NCBI GenBank assembly: GCA_036172665.1
Contig: JAYKNF010000015.1
Span: 3,720,001-3,784,000, forward strand
Reading direction: 5' to 3'
Length of the DNA: 64,000 nt
Origin: Prosopocoilus inquinatus
Lineage: Eukaryota > Arthropoda > Insecta > Coleoptera > Lucanidae
The notes under the pieces are model-generated. The model was given only the letters and a program-made list of their open reading frames with translations. It was not told where the DNA came from and made no database searches. Shown here piece by piece: positions 51,599 through 62,595 of this stretch (the first letter of the stretch is position 1; each line of letters begins with the position of its first letter). The position numbers and the translations under genes were made by a program.

Positions 51599-51925
51599 TG
51601 TTACAGCCGTAACGCGCAAACAAATCTATTTATTAGCATCAGTACGCCACCTTGCGTCATGCGTCACAGAACATAACCGAAGACTTCTCGATCATTCTAG
51701 TATGTTCGAGCATACGATCGTACGATCCGCCAGGAGTGATTAGTTGTCAAGTTAGCGAGCGAAGGATTCGTCCCTCGAATAAATAGAAAGTATATTTTGT
51801 AAAAGTGTTATTTGATAGACAAGCTCATTGCAAGTGTGTTATCAATTGTGTGAAGCGACAGCTTTGAATTAAATTTGAGTTTTGAAATTTAACGACTATA
51901 ATTTGTGAACCCCAAATTCGTAACA
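51599..51925 (+). repeat. Gypsy-2 5' LTR, TATA segment lost
   Basis: TGTTACAGCCGTAACGCGC..ttcgtaaca, 327 bp. Compared with the 3' LTR it has gttcgagcatacgatcgtac where the other has about 20 more bases including ctatataagcc (56670-56681). Confidence 0.88.
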
Positions 51926-51955
51926 AATTGTTTTCAGAAGCGGAAATTTCAAGAA

Positions 51956-53100
51956 TGAAGCTGTGCGAGTTAAAAGTGAAAGAGCTGCGTGAGGAATTGG
52001 AAGAAAGAAAAGCGGCTTACAAGAACGACGAAACAAGCTCTTGTAGATGAAGGTAAAGACCCCGAATCATTTGTATTTGAAATTGAAGACGCAGCAGCTC
52101 TACTGAAAGAAATGGAAATAAAAATGGAAACTTACAGTTTAAAAACCGATCTAAATATAGAAAATATGAAGATGCAAATCGATGAAAAGATCGAAGGTCT
52201 TAAAACCGAACATGATGAGAAAATTGAGGAAAAAATTGAAGATTTCCGAACTCAGTTTGGGAGTATAATTAAGGACATGAAGTTTGAATTGAATAAAAAT
52301 TCAATTCCAGGATAAACTAGAAGACTTGGCTAAACAACTGCATAAAGTGGAGCTTGATCGTACCGTTGCACCATCACCCGGGTCGTCCAATCAAAAATTG
52401 AAACGCCCGAAATTTGAAGGCGACTTACCTTGGTCTACTTTCATCCGACAGTTTAAAATTGCTGCTGACGTGAATGGCTGGAATGACTGCAACAGAGCTG
52501 CAGCAGTCGTTTTGGCTCTGCGAGGTCCAGCACTGAGTGCATTACAGTCCATTCCCGAGGAAATATGGAATAACTTTGATCAACTGGTGGAGAATTTGGA
52601 ACTGCGTTTTGATGATGCACACATGGAGCAACTCTATACCATCCAATTGAAAATTCGTATCCAGAAGAATGGTGAGTCACTTCAAGAGTTTGAACTAGAC
52701 ATTGAGAGACTGGTACGCATGGCATATGGAGATCTCTTACCTGAACCAGTTTTTCATCGTTTGGCCATCCAAGCACTCATCGACGATGTTAAGGATCAAG
52801 AAATGCAGCAAGTATTGCGATTGGGTAACTTCTCTAAATGCACTGATGTACTGGCTCGTGCATTGGAATTCGAGGCAGCCAAGCAAGTCTCCAGAAGTCT
52901 GGTACGCGTACGAGAGGTTAAAGCTGCTGATGAGAGAGTACCCTAACAGAAATTCTGGAAAGGCTGAAACACCTTGAAGAGAAGATATTCACGAACAATA
53001 GCAACCGAATTACAACTTGTGGAACTGTGGTAAACCAGGTCATTTGAGTTCCAACTGCCGACGCAAACGAGCCCATCAAGACGATGACTTTGAATTAAAA
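51956..53100 (+). pseudogene. Gypsy-2 Gag, deletion in the SAP-like motif
   Basis: ATG 51956: MKLCELKVKELREELEER then, against Gypsy-1, about 27 bases are gone and the frame shifts (51989 onward ALVDEGKDPESFVFEIEDAA). Coiled coil, then 52326-52946 capsid part FKIAADVNGWNDCNRAAAV, GESLQEFELDIERLVRMAYG, QVLRLGNFSKCTDVLARALE. A shift near 52935 precedes the zinc knuckle WNCGKPGHLSSNC (53020-53060), whose first Cys is Trp-adjacent and apparently lost (TTGTGG for TGT/TGG). Confidence 0.85.
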
Positions 53101-53107
53101 CTAGTCA

Positions 53108-53400
53108 GAAAGAAGGGCCGCGTTGTGACTGAGTCTGCGAAGAACCCCAGGATTGTCTCCATTTCCACGGTAAGGAACAATGAAAATAGCTTGATAGCAG
53201 ATGGAAAAATTGGTGAGAGATCTTTCCAATTCACAATTGATACCGGAGCGAATGTGTCCATCATAAGAACAGATATTTTACCGAAATGGAAGCTAGTAAA
53301 TAATGGAAAGGTATATCACATCCAAACAGCTACTGGCGAGGTTACACCAGTTGGGAGTGAACTTCTTGAAGAAAGACGGCTTGGTTGTAGATTTAAAAGA
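53108..53400 (+). pseudogene. Gypsy-2 protease, central deletion
   Basis: FTIDTGANVSIIRTDILPKW (D-T-G site) and HIQTATGEVTPVGSE, then a jump at about 53357 to FLKKDGLVVDLKD: about 120 bases, including ILGxDF, are missing compared with Gypsy-1 21140-21535. Confidence 0.85.
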
Positions 53401-53439
53401 TAAAGTTCTACGAATTGGATCTGAAGAAATACCTCTCCA

Positions 53440-55140
53440 CGTTCCTGGAAATCAATCTACAGTGCTAAAAGTAATATTGGAAGAAAGTGTGAACATTCCC
53501 GCCTTCACCGATAAATTGATTCTGGCAAAGTTGAAAGGCAGTCTTGGTGGCTTTCCTGTCGCAATCACAGAGCCCACTGAGATCAGCGGCGCCAAGAAAG
53601 AAATTTTACTGGCTGGGACTCTGGTGAAGATCCAAGAAACAATTCCTATTCGTCTTGCAAATGTCAACAGTTATCCAGTGACCATACCCAGTGGAACAGT
53701 GGTGGGCAAATGTGAAGCAATTGCTTCTGTGAACCACATTCAAGTAAACGATGCATCCGCTCGGCATCAGTCTGACAGTCTACCACCACTATTAGAAAAA
53801 TTACTGAAAAATGTATTAACATCGTTAACACCCATGGAAACAGAAGACATAGGAGGACTGTTTCGAAAATACAAAAGAATCTTCGCTTTTACCGATGAAG
53901 ACTTAGCCTGGACAGACATTGTTCAGCACAGAATAAACACTGGCGATTCGAATCCAATTCATCAACCCGCAAGAAGACTGCCATTGGCGAGGAGAGAAAA
54001 GACTGACAAGTTAATCAAGAAGATGCAGGGCCAAGGAATTATTGAATAATCGCAAAGTTCACGAGCATCTCCTGTTGTACTTGTAACTAAAAAGGATGGC
54101 AGCACGCGTTTCTGTGTGGACTACAGGCGATTAAATGATATCACGAAAGAAGAGAGCTATCCCTTACCCCGGATTGGTGACACAATTGATACCTTATCCG
54201 GTGCGAGTTGGTTCTCTACTTTAGACTTGACTTGCTGTTGGCAAGTTGGAATGCATCCCGAAGACAAGGAAAAGACAGTCTTCACTGCAGGTACTTTTCT
54301 GTACAGTTCAAGGTGATGTCTTTTGGTCTATGCAATGCCCCAGCCACTTTTGAGCGACTCATGGAATTGGTATTGCGTGGACTTAGCTGGAAGACTTGCC
54401 TCGTATACTTAGATGATGTGATTGTGCTTGGAAGAACCTTCAAAGAAGACCTTGCATATCTGAGGAACGTTTTCCACAGGTTTGAAGAGGCGAAGCTAAA
54501 ATTAAATCCGACCAAATGCAAGTTTCTCCAGAAGGAAGTGAATTACCTTGCACATGTCATCTCTGAGGCAGGAGTTGCGACCGACCCGGACAAGATTTCA
54601 GCTGTTAAGAACTGACCACCGCCGAAGAATGTGCACCAATTAAGAAGTTTCTTGGGGCTCTGCACCTATTACAGACGATTCGTTAAGGACTTTGCAAAGG
54701 CAGCGAAACCTTTACATGCACTGACCGAAGGAAAAACTGCCAAGAAGCCTTTGACAATCTGAAGGATCTTTTGGTGACTGCTTCTATATTGTCTTATCCA
54801 AGATCAGAGGGCAAGTTTATTATTGATAGTGATGCTAGCAACTACGGGATTGGAGGCGTACTGTCACAAGTGCAAGACGGGCAAGAACGTGTTATTGGTT
54901 ACTTCAGTAAAGTTTTGTCGAAAGCTGAAAGGAACTACTGTGTAACCAGAAAGGAGCTTGTTGCCATGGTGAAGACAACAGAACGTTTTCACAAGTATCT
55001 TTATGGTCGACAGTTTCATCTTCGAATAGACCAAGCGGCATTGAAGTGGTTGCTTCAGTTTAAGAACAAAGAAGGCCAGCTTGCCAGATGGATAGAAAGA
55101 TTACAGGAGTAAGATTCTACAATCGAACATCGTCCAGGTC
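53440..55140 (+). pseudogene. Gypsy-2 reverse transcriptase and RNase H
   Basis: RT blocks: LARREKTDKLIKKMQGQGII, a TAA at 54047, VVLVTKKDGSTRFCVDYRR, SWFSTLDLT (first Asp), FKVMSFGLCNAPATFERLME after a shift near 54300, and CLVYLDDVIVLGRTF with intact YLDD (54395-54425). A TGA at 54613 and a deletion near 54735 follow. RNase H reads FIIDSDASNYGIGGVLSQVQ, FHLRIDQAALKWLLQFKN (54820-55080). Stop at 55110. Confidence 0.88.
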
Positions 55141-56530
55141 GTGTCCATAATAATGCGGACGCACTCTCCAGAAGACCTTGTGCTGAGGATTTTCGCCACT
55201 GCTCAAAAGCAGAAAATAAAGAAGGGATAATTCCCATCAGAAGGACTGGCGTTGTAGTAGACAGGTGGCAAACCCAGACCATTAAGAGGGAACAGCGAAA
55301 ATATCCTGAAATAAGAACCATAATTGAATGGAAGGAAAGACAGCGACGTCCCACCTGGGCAGAGATAACAGGGAAGAATCCAGTATTTAAAACTTATTGG
55401 GCACAATGGGATTCTCTGGAGTTGAAGAATGGCTTGCTAATGAGAAAATGGGAAACATCTGATGGGAGTGAGATGAAGGACCAACTCGTTCTTCCAAGGG
55501 CAAGAGTCGCTGAAGTCCTGGAAGAGATTCATGGAGGTACGTCCGGTGGACGTTTGGGCATCAACAAGACATTGTCGAAAGTACGAGAAAGGTTCTACTG
55601 GGCGAAATGTAGAACTGACGTGGAAAATTGGTGTGCCAGGTGTATTACATGTGCTACAGTATTCGAACCCGCGAAGAAGACTCGCGAAAATTACACCCTT
55701 ACAATGTTGGAGCACCATTCGAGAGGATTGCCATTGACATAGCTGGTCTATTTCCAGAAACCAACCATGGAAACGAATACATTATGGTAGTAACTGCTTA
55801 TTTCACCAAATGGCCAGAAGGTTATGCTTTGCCAAACCAAGAGTCAATAATCGTTGTGAATGTTTTGAAAGAGCATTGGATAATAAGATTTGGAGTACCC
55901 ATGGAGATCCGTTCCGACCAAGGCAGGAACTTTGAAGGACACATTTTCCAGAAATTGACCAGGTTACTAGGCATTTTCAAAACGCGAACAACTCCTTGCA
56001 CCCACAGTCAGATGGAATGGTGGAGCGTTTCAATAGGACTTTGGAGAGATATCTGGCTAAAGTTGTTTCGAAGAACCAACGGGACTGGGACGAACATATT
56101 CCCCTTTTCCTGATGGCGTACCGTTCTGTAGAGCATGACACCACTAAACGAACTCCATACAGTGTCTTATTCGGAAGAGAAATACGTCTTCCTTGTGACT
56201 TAAAATTTGGGCGACCAGAAACTCGACTGGGACTAAGTGAATACTCGCCAGAACTTGAACGCCGTTTAATTAACACTCACGAATACGTCCGACGTAACAT
56301 CAGTTTGGCGACAGAAATAATGAAGACCCGCTACGATCGACGAGCCAATGAAACAAGATTCCAAGAAGGGGACCAGGTGTAGCTGTACAACCCCAGAAGT
56401 AGTCGTGGTCTGTGCCCCAAACTAAAGGCGCAATGATGTGGTCTATAGGATACAGAAGCTACCCCGTGGGAAGATGAAAGTGATCCACATCGACCGTTTG
56501 GCTCGGTACTCTGTTCGGGACGAACAGAAC
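55140..56530 (+). pseudogene. Gypsy-2 integrase
   Basis: NADALSRRPC (about 55155), the zinc-binding part EVLEEIHGGTSGGRLGINKT and CARCITCA (55505-55660), FERIAIDIAGLFPETNHGN (first Asp, about 55730), MEIRSDQGRNFEGHIFQKL (second Asp, about 55905-55950), then a frameshift near 55990 and HPQSDGMVERFNRTLERYL (Glu). C-terminal ETRFQEGDQV stops at 56380. The DDE residues are visible but in different frames. Confidence 0.87.
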
Positions 56531-56531
56531 T

Positions 56532-56545
56532 AAGAGGGGGAGCAG
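56532..56545 (+). promoter_or_regulatory. Gypsy-2 polypurine tract
   Basis: aagagggggagcag directly before the 3' LTR; primes plus-strand synthesis. Confidence 0.8.
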
Positions 56546-56886
56546 TGGTACAGCCGTAACGCGCAAACAGATCTATTTTTGAGCATTAGTACGCCACCTT
56601 GCGTCATCCGTCACAGAACATAACCGAAGACTACTCGATCATTCTAGTATGTTCGAGCAACAGAGGATTCTGCTATATAAGCCGTACGATCCGCCAGGAG
56701 TGATTAGTTATGAAGTTAGCGAGCGAAGGATTCGTCTCTCGAATAAATAGAAAGTATATTTTGTAAAAGTGTTATTTGATAGATAATCTCATTACAAGTG
56801 TGTTGTTAATTGTGTAAGGCAACAGCTTTGAATTAAAGTGTTCTATAATTTAACGACTATAATTTGTGAACCCCAAATTCGTAACA
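56546..56886 (+). repeat. Gypsy-2 3' LTR
   Basis: 341 bp, tggtacagccgtaacgcgc..ttcgtaaca, with a ctatataagcc TATA-like box at about 56672. First bases read TGGTAC rather than TGTTAC. Confidence 0.88.
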
Positions 56887-56985
56887 GTACTCAGAAAGAA
56901 ATGTTCTGTTGAGCTAAGAAACGTATGAGTTTCTGTTAAAAAAAATTAGTTACGACTTAATGAAAATTTCAAATGCTGAAAAATG
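56887..56985. repeat. Right arm of the foldback element holding Gypsy-2
   Basis: gtactcagaaagaaatgttc and tgaaaatttc are the reverse complement of 51385-51470 with mismatches. Confidence 0.7.
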
Positions 56986-57371
56986 TTAAAAACAAAATAC
57001 AAAGTGGTGATTTTTCCGAAACACTTGATCGCATTAGATCGAAAAAATGCGATTCCTAGCTTTCTAGATTGAAAAATAAAAAAGTTTTTTTTGTCGTTGT
57101 CATGGAAACCAAAATGATCAATTGATACGTATTCGGACTCGTATAGATCGGTGGATTTTAAATATGTAAAAATATATAGGGTGTTCTATTTAAAATACGA
57201 AAGTTGATGTCACTTCCGGCGAAACCGGAAGTCCTATGACGACTGACAGTATGTCGAAAAACTCCATTTTTTGATTAATTTATTATCTCCAAAATTCATG
57301 TTAATCAATTAATAAATCGATTCTAGAAGGCACATGCGCGGGACACCCTTTATACTTATTTAATCGTTAGA
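56986..57371. other. Intergenic with short repeat end
   Basis: atatagggtgttctatttaa at 57175 is a repeat terminus; cttccggcgaaaccggaag at about 57212 is a small palindrome. No gene. Confidence 0.4.
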
Positions 57372-57500
57372 ATAAGAGTTTTTTCGGGTCTTTGGACTAT
57401 TTATTTCCGTATTTCCGTGTTGTTTGGTTAGCTCTTATTTGTAAGGTTTTTCTGACGGTTAATTTTACGTGTTTACATATTAATTTATATACTCGATGTC
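57372..57500 (+). mobile_element. PLE terminal segment, truncated
   Basis: gtctttggactatttatttccg-type sequence and ttggttagctcttatttgta match 4010-4100 and 960-1050. The hammerhead-like end is missing. Confidence 0.65.
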
Positions 57501-57724
57501 TCAGGATGGGCGGCGACCGGCGGTATATAGCTAACCGTAATACCTACAGCTTCGGGAGAAAGGAAAATATAGTAAAAGTGGTCAAAAGAAATTCAAAGAA
57601 AATATTTTTAAGTATCTGAGTTGGCTGCAAGGAGGCGCAATCAATAGGCTCAACAATAAAAATTAATTTTACTAGCAAAAGTCTCACAGCAAGGTGCAGC
57701 TTTGCTAGCGCCATTAGAAACGGC

Positions 57725-57985
57725 TTATATAGCAGAGCCCTCTGTTGCTCGAACATACTAGAATGATCGAGTAGTCTTTGTTCATGTTCTGTGACGCAAG
57801 ATGGTGTACTGATGCTAAAAAATAGTTCTGTTTGCGCGTTATGGCTGTAACAGTACGTTTATACCAAATACATCATATTTTCTTTGAAAGTCCTTAGAAT
57901 TAAAAGCAGTGTAAAATTTCAATAAGACATGCTCTATTTTAAAATTAATTTTCAAAGAAAATATGCCGAATTTTAATAAACTTCT
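57725..57985 (-). repeat. Inverted copy of foldback plus Gypsy LTR U3 junction
   Basis: On the minus strand 57985-57853 matches the foldback interior at 51481-51598 and continues across GTAC into TGTTACAGCCATAACGCGC (57852-57725), i.e. the same junction as at 51595-51620. The LTR part stops after ctatataagccg. So this is a duplicated piece, not a second independent insertion. Confidence 0.7.
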
Positions 57986-57989
57986 AATC

Positions 57990-58851
57990 TGTAAAACATC
58001 AAATAATACCATCTTTTTACATTGAAATGTCAATATCTCAAAAACTATTAGGTTTAGGTATTTAATATCCTTATAATAAATGTACCTATTCTTAAAGACG
58101 AATCGAAATAAACCTTAATATACAGTATGTTCCATTTAAGAAACACACCCTTGGTGTGGCACAGCCACACGGAACACCCTGTATAATTGTAACTAATTTT
58201 AGATCATGCATCTATACCATTGGTAAGTAATAGCGAAAACAGATTTTAAAAATTTGCATTAATATAGGCGCTATCCACCGAATACTCACTATTGGCTCAC
58301 CCTGCATTTACAACACAGGACACAGTATTAAGAATAATTTAAAACTCATTAAGGAAGTTTCAAATAATAGGGATTTAAAAGCTTACGGAAGTATTTTTAT
58401 TCGAAAAAATAAAAACAATTTAATGAATTCAGACAATGGACCAATACCTAGTTCCGCATTATTTGATTTACTTTGATTTGTAGGTTGTTATTTGACGGTT
58501 CATATTTAGATATACATGATTATTATGATTATTATCATCATTATTTTTTACATCTCAAGTCAAAAATTAGCCGCTAGATGGCGCACTTGTTATGTGAAAA
58601 ATCATCCGCAAGATGTCGCCACCTAAATCATATGTAAAGGGGTGTTAAGGACAGTTAAGCGCATTTGCACTGGATATTTGATAAGGAGAGAATTCTCCGA
58701 GATAAAATTTTCCTAAAGTGGTCTTAACTTGTGGTGTGTGGGTGTGATTTGCTCTCATCTGTAGGTTGTTTTTTGACGATTTATACATAATATATAGTAT
58801 ATTTTATTTTATTTTTCAGGATTTTTAGGTATCAAATAACAGGGAATTATA
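57990..58851. other. Mixed short repeats
   Basis: 58140-58300 repeats 2250-2375. caggatttttaggtatcaaa near 58818 matches PLE end 3955 and 4162. Otherwise AT-rich without a gene. Confidence 0.5.
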
Positions 58852-59780
58852 CAGGCAGATTCAGGCAACCCATTCATTAAAATTTCACGGACTTCCTCTT
58901 TGAATTTCTACTCCATATTTTGCGGTTATAAGTTAGCGATAATGATCTATTAAAATATAATATTTCCAACTTTCGGACATTTCCGGTTGTACCGGAAGTT
59001 GCTGTCAACTTTCTCATTTTAAATGGAATATCTCATTTTTTATTGCATATCTGAAATCTTCATGAAATTCTAAAAGTATTTTGTGTAACATGTGAAAAAT
59101 TAGCTGTTATAGAGATATTTCCATTTTTTAAAGAAAAGTTCAAATTTGCAGTACCTTGTTTATGATGCTGCCATCTTTGTGTAACAACAGCCATAATTTC
59201 AAAATTTAGCCTGTAGTAGGCTATGTTCATAAGCTTTCAGGCCATACCTAATTCTACACAATATCGTTTACGGACTGGCTGAAAAGTAACTTCTATTCGA
59301 ACTGAATTCAGCTGTCGAAAAGTCATGTTTTTGAAATAGAACTCCCAGTATTTTTTATACCATAAGAATCAGAATTAAATGCTCTTCCGAACTGTATTAG
59401 CATTCCCTATACCCATCTCTTACCTTTCTCTTTCTATTCATGATTTCTCTTTGACACATCAATTTTTTCATTTTTCAGTATTATTCCTGAGTAGTGTGCT
59501 ATGAAAATTTAACAAACTGAGGTTTTTTAAATTAATTTCTAACTGTAATTTCAATTTCATTTTAAGAACTGAAAAATAATATTTAAATATCAATATCATC
59601 TGAACTTTTTGTTTATATATGCCGCATGTATTAGAATTCTTGGTATGATTATTTACCCATTTACAAGGAGAAATTTACACTTACAATATAAAATTTTATG
59701 AAAACTAATAAATAAATCAGAAATATTGAAAATAATACACAAATTGTTGGTTACAATATTAGCTGTAAGTTGTCCTCGGC
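58852..59780 (-). repeat. Interspersed repeat module, minus copy with an insertion
   Basis: Reverse-complement counterpart of 50239-50980. It is interrupted between gaattcagctg (59320) and tagtgtgctatg (59492) by about 171 bp that match the 3' part of the Copia-2-type LTR (50080-50240). Confidence 0.75.
59321..59491 (+). repeat. Truncated Copia-2-type LTR fragment inserted in the module
   Basis: tttttataccataagaatca, agcattccctatacccatct and tttttcatttttcag match 50113-50240 in order. No clear target duplication. Confidence 0.65.
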
Positions 59781-59838
59781 TATTATTTATTAGTAATAAC
59801 TTTCTACTGTATCTAAGTAATAACGCATTTTTCTCGAT

Positions 59839-60174
59839 CAGAGTTGGACATTATACGAATAAAATTTGATCTAGATAATTATCTGAATAAAAAAATTATT
59901 CGTGACTTTTATTCGGGAAATAAATTATCCGCAAATAACTAATTATTCATCACTCACGGATGACAAATAAATTTATTTTAGATAGATAGAAAAACAATGA
60001 AAACACAATCAAAAGTCACCGTGCTATTGTTTACCTCATGCTTCCTTCATAAAACGACGCTCGTTTCCTAGGATACCGAGGCTGGATAAATAAATTCTTC
60101 GTCATTCACGGATAACGATGAATTTTTTATCTTTATTCGTTATTCATCATTCGAATAAATTTTGCCCAACTCTG
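59839..60174. mobile_element. hAT-type MITE, 336 bp
   Basis: CAGAGTTGGACA at 59839 and TTGCCCAACTCTG ending 60174 are imperfect inverted ends. Flanks ttctcgat (59831-59838) and tcctcgat (60175-60182) are an 8-bp duplication with one change. Interior is a series of ttattcg/cgaataa words that pair with each other. Confidence 0.75.
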
Positions 60175-60398
60175 TCCTCGATATAAAAACTTTTTTTTAT
60201 TAACTTCTTGAATTGTCGATTTTTTTTATCATCAAATACCTTTAATATGTCTGTGTTTGATTATTCATTTTTTGGTTCTTCGTAGCGATTGAATTGTTTT
60301 TTTATTCCTACTAAACGGATGATTTCAAAAATTATAATTTCTCTAGTTTTCATAACCCACTATTTAAAAATAATACCGAAAAGTGGAAAACAATTACG

Positions 60399-60770
60399 TG
60401 CTAAAAAGAAATCATCGATAACGAGTGAACTATAAGAGATAGGTAAAGGGAATGGTAATACAGAACGAAAGAACATTTAATCCTGAGTCACATAGTATAA
60501 AAATATACTAGGCGTTCCATTTAATTATTAATTTGATTTTTCAACAATTGAAATTAGTTCTGTTGAAATGAGGCGATGATCGATAGGAAAATCTTAGAAC
60601 ATTTCTAATCTATTGGCTAATCTTATATGTCTACTACATGATGGCTATACTACGACTAACTCTAACAATTGGGGTGATTGCCGACGAAGTATCGAATGCT
60701 GAAACGTAGATGGCGTTGCACGTTGGTCGGTACGTTGCGGAACTACCTGTGGGACATTTCTGCTCTAACA
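60399..60770 (-). repeat. Copia-2 3' LTR
   Basis: Minus strand begins TGTTAGAGCAGAAATGTCCC at 60770 after an aggggaag purine tract (60771-60778). It shares its body with 49876-50238 and has aataaa-like taaatgttc near 60478. The right end (minus) near 60399 is approximate. Confidence 0.75.
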
Positions 60771-60849
60771 CTTCCCCTAGATACGCGACATCTATTTGCT
60801 GGACATAATCCATTATGCATTAATTATTAATTAATAGCATTCTTACACA

Positions 60850-62595
60850 CTATTCATGCTTCTGCCTCGGAAGTCCTTTTGTCAGGATATCAGCGACCAT
60901 CTCTGTCGTCGGGACGTACTGTGCTGTAACGTCTCCACTCTTTAACGCTTCTCGGACAAAATGGTACCTCACGTCAATGTGTTTCGAGCGGGCGTGATGT
61001 ACGGGATTCTTCCCCAGTTCTTGCGCTCCCATATTGTCGCAATTCAACGTCACGCTTCCTCCGATGTCAACCCCCAATTCCTTCAGAAATCTTTTAAGAT
61101 ACATGGCTTCCTTCGAGGCTTCTGTGAGGGCCATGTATTTGGCTTCTGTTGAACTTAGGCCAACGGTGCGCTGTTTCCTTGAATCCCATGTGATTGCGGA
61201 TCCACCTAATAGGAAGGTGTATCCCGTGTAGGATCTCCTGTCCACCACACAGCTTCCCCAGTCTGCATCCGTGTAACCCACGAACGATATGTCCTTTGAG
61301 TCGAATCTCAACCCGACGTCAACTGTTCCCTTAAGGTAGCGTAATACCCTTTTAGCTGCCAACCAGTGTGTAGTATCAAAACAGTCGTTGAACTGACTTA
61401 GATGACTGACAACAAAAGCTAGGTTTGGTCTTGTTCCTACTGCCAGATACATTAGCGAGCCGACTAGCTCTCGATATGGTAGTTGTTGATCCTCTTTCCT
61501 TTCCCTGGCCTCGTTCTTTGTAAGCTTGGTACTTATGTCGCGCGGTATCGATACGGGTCTACAATCCGTCATGCCGAAGCGTTCCAAGACTTCTCTAACG
61601 TATCCTCGCTGGGTTAGAATAACTGATTTTCCCTCCCTTTGGAATTCCATGTCGAGGCAGTAGTTTGCGTTCCCCAAATCCTTTGTTTTAAAATGTTTCG
61701 ACAGATCATCAAGCACCTTCTCGATTTTTCGTGAGTCCTTCGACATCACCAGGATATCGTCTACGTATATGACGATCAGTGTTAAATTCTTTCCCTCTCC
61801 CATTCGATACAAGCATGGATCGGCTTTGGTAGGTTCTGCGCCCGATTTCTTCAGCTCTTCGTCCAAGCGCATATACCAGTTACGTCCAGCTTGGCGAAGT
61901 CCATACAAGGCTTTCCGAAGTCGACAGACCCTATTATTACCGCTCAGCTCCTGTAACATTAATGTTGCTTTAGAGCGATTGGGACTGTTATCCTTTTCTG
62001 AGTTTATGATGAGCTAAAGCGTTTCTTGTAGGTATTATGCGGGCTCCATCAAGATTCTTTCTTCAATGTTTCCATTCAAGTACGCTGTCGCTATGTCAAG
62101 TTGCCTTATTTACATACCGTAGTGGGCGGCCAAAGCGCAAGCTAGACGAATGGAGCTAATTCTAGCTACCGTCGCAAATGATTCCTTGAAATCGACCCCT
62201 GGATGTTGAGAAAAGCCTTGGGCCACGATCCTTGCCTTTCTCTGACTCACTTCTCCTTCTGGTCCGGATTTGTTTCTTAGCACTACCCGACTACCAATAG
62301 TTTTGTGGTTTGCGGGGCGCTTGTCTAGTGTCCACGTGTCGTTCTTGAGTAGCGATTTCACTTCGGATGCTATCGCTTGCATCCATTCATCCGCATGGGT
62401 TCCCGACAGGGCCTGTCTTATCAGGATTTCTACTGCGCATGCCATCTCCCTCGCGTCCTCAGTTTTCTTTGGCTTTTGAAATTCTTTGCGAGGTCGTCCT
62501 GGTCCGCCGGTCTTGATCTTCTTCGGTCTTCCGCGCTCACCCAAGGTGGATGGTATGATGCCTGAGTCATCGTCCCTGACCTCATCATTCTGCAT
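60850..62595 (-). pseudogene. Copia-2 reverse transcriptase and RNase H, three nonsense codons
   Basis: From 62595: DEWMQAIASEVKSLLKNDTW, RKARIVAQGFSQHPGVDFKE. After stops at 62110 (TAA), about 62035 (TAA) and 62014 (TAG), all in one frame, the reading holds: QLDIATAYLNGNIEERILME (first Asp) and, open from 61959, RKALYGLRQAGRNWYMRLDE, LIVIYVDDILVMSKDS (YVDD), ELVGSLMYLAVGTRPNLAFV, SFVGYTDADWGSCVVDRRSY (RNase H), LSSTEAKYMALTEASKEAMY, ARSKHIDVRYHFVREALKSG and DILTKGLPRQKHE. The last 369 codons are uninterrupted. Confidence 0.92.

Larger units (their letters stand above)
51599..56886 (+). mobile_element. Gypsy-2 retrotransposon, full structure, 4-bp duplication GTAC
   Basis: LTRs at 51599-51925 and 56546-56886, primer-binding site, gag-pol in Gypsy order, polypurine tract, flanks GTAC (51595-51598 and 56887-56890). 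Length 5288 bp. Coding parts carry several stops, frameshifts and deletions. Inserted in a foldback repeat. Confidence 0.92.
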
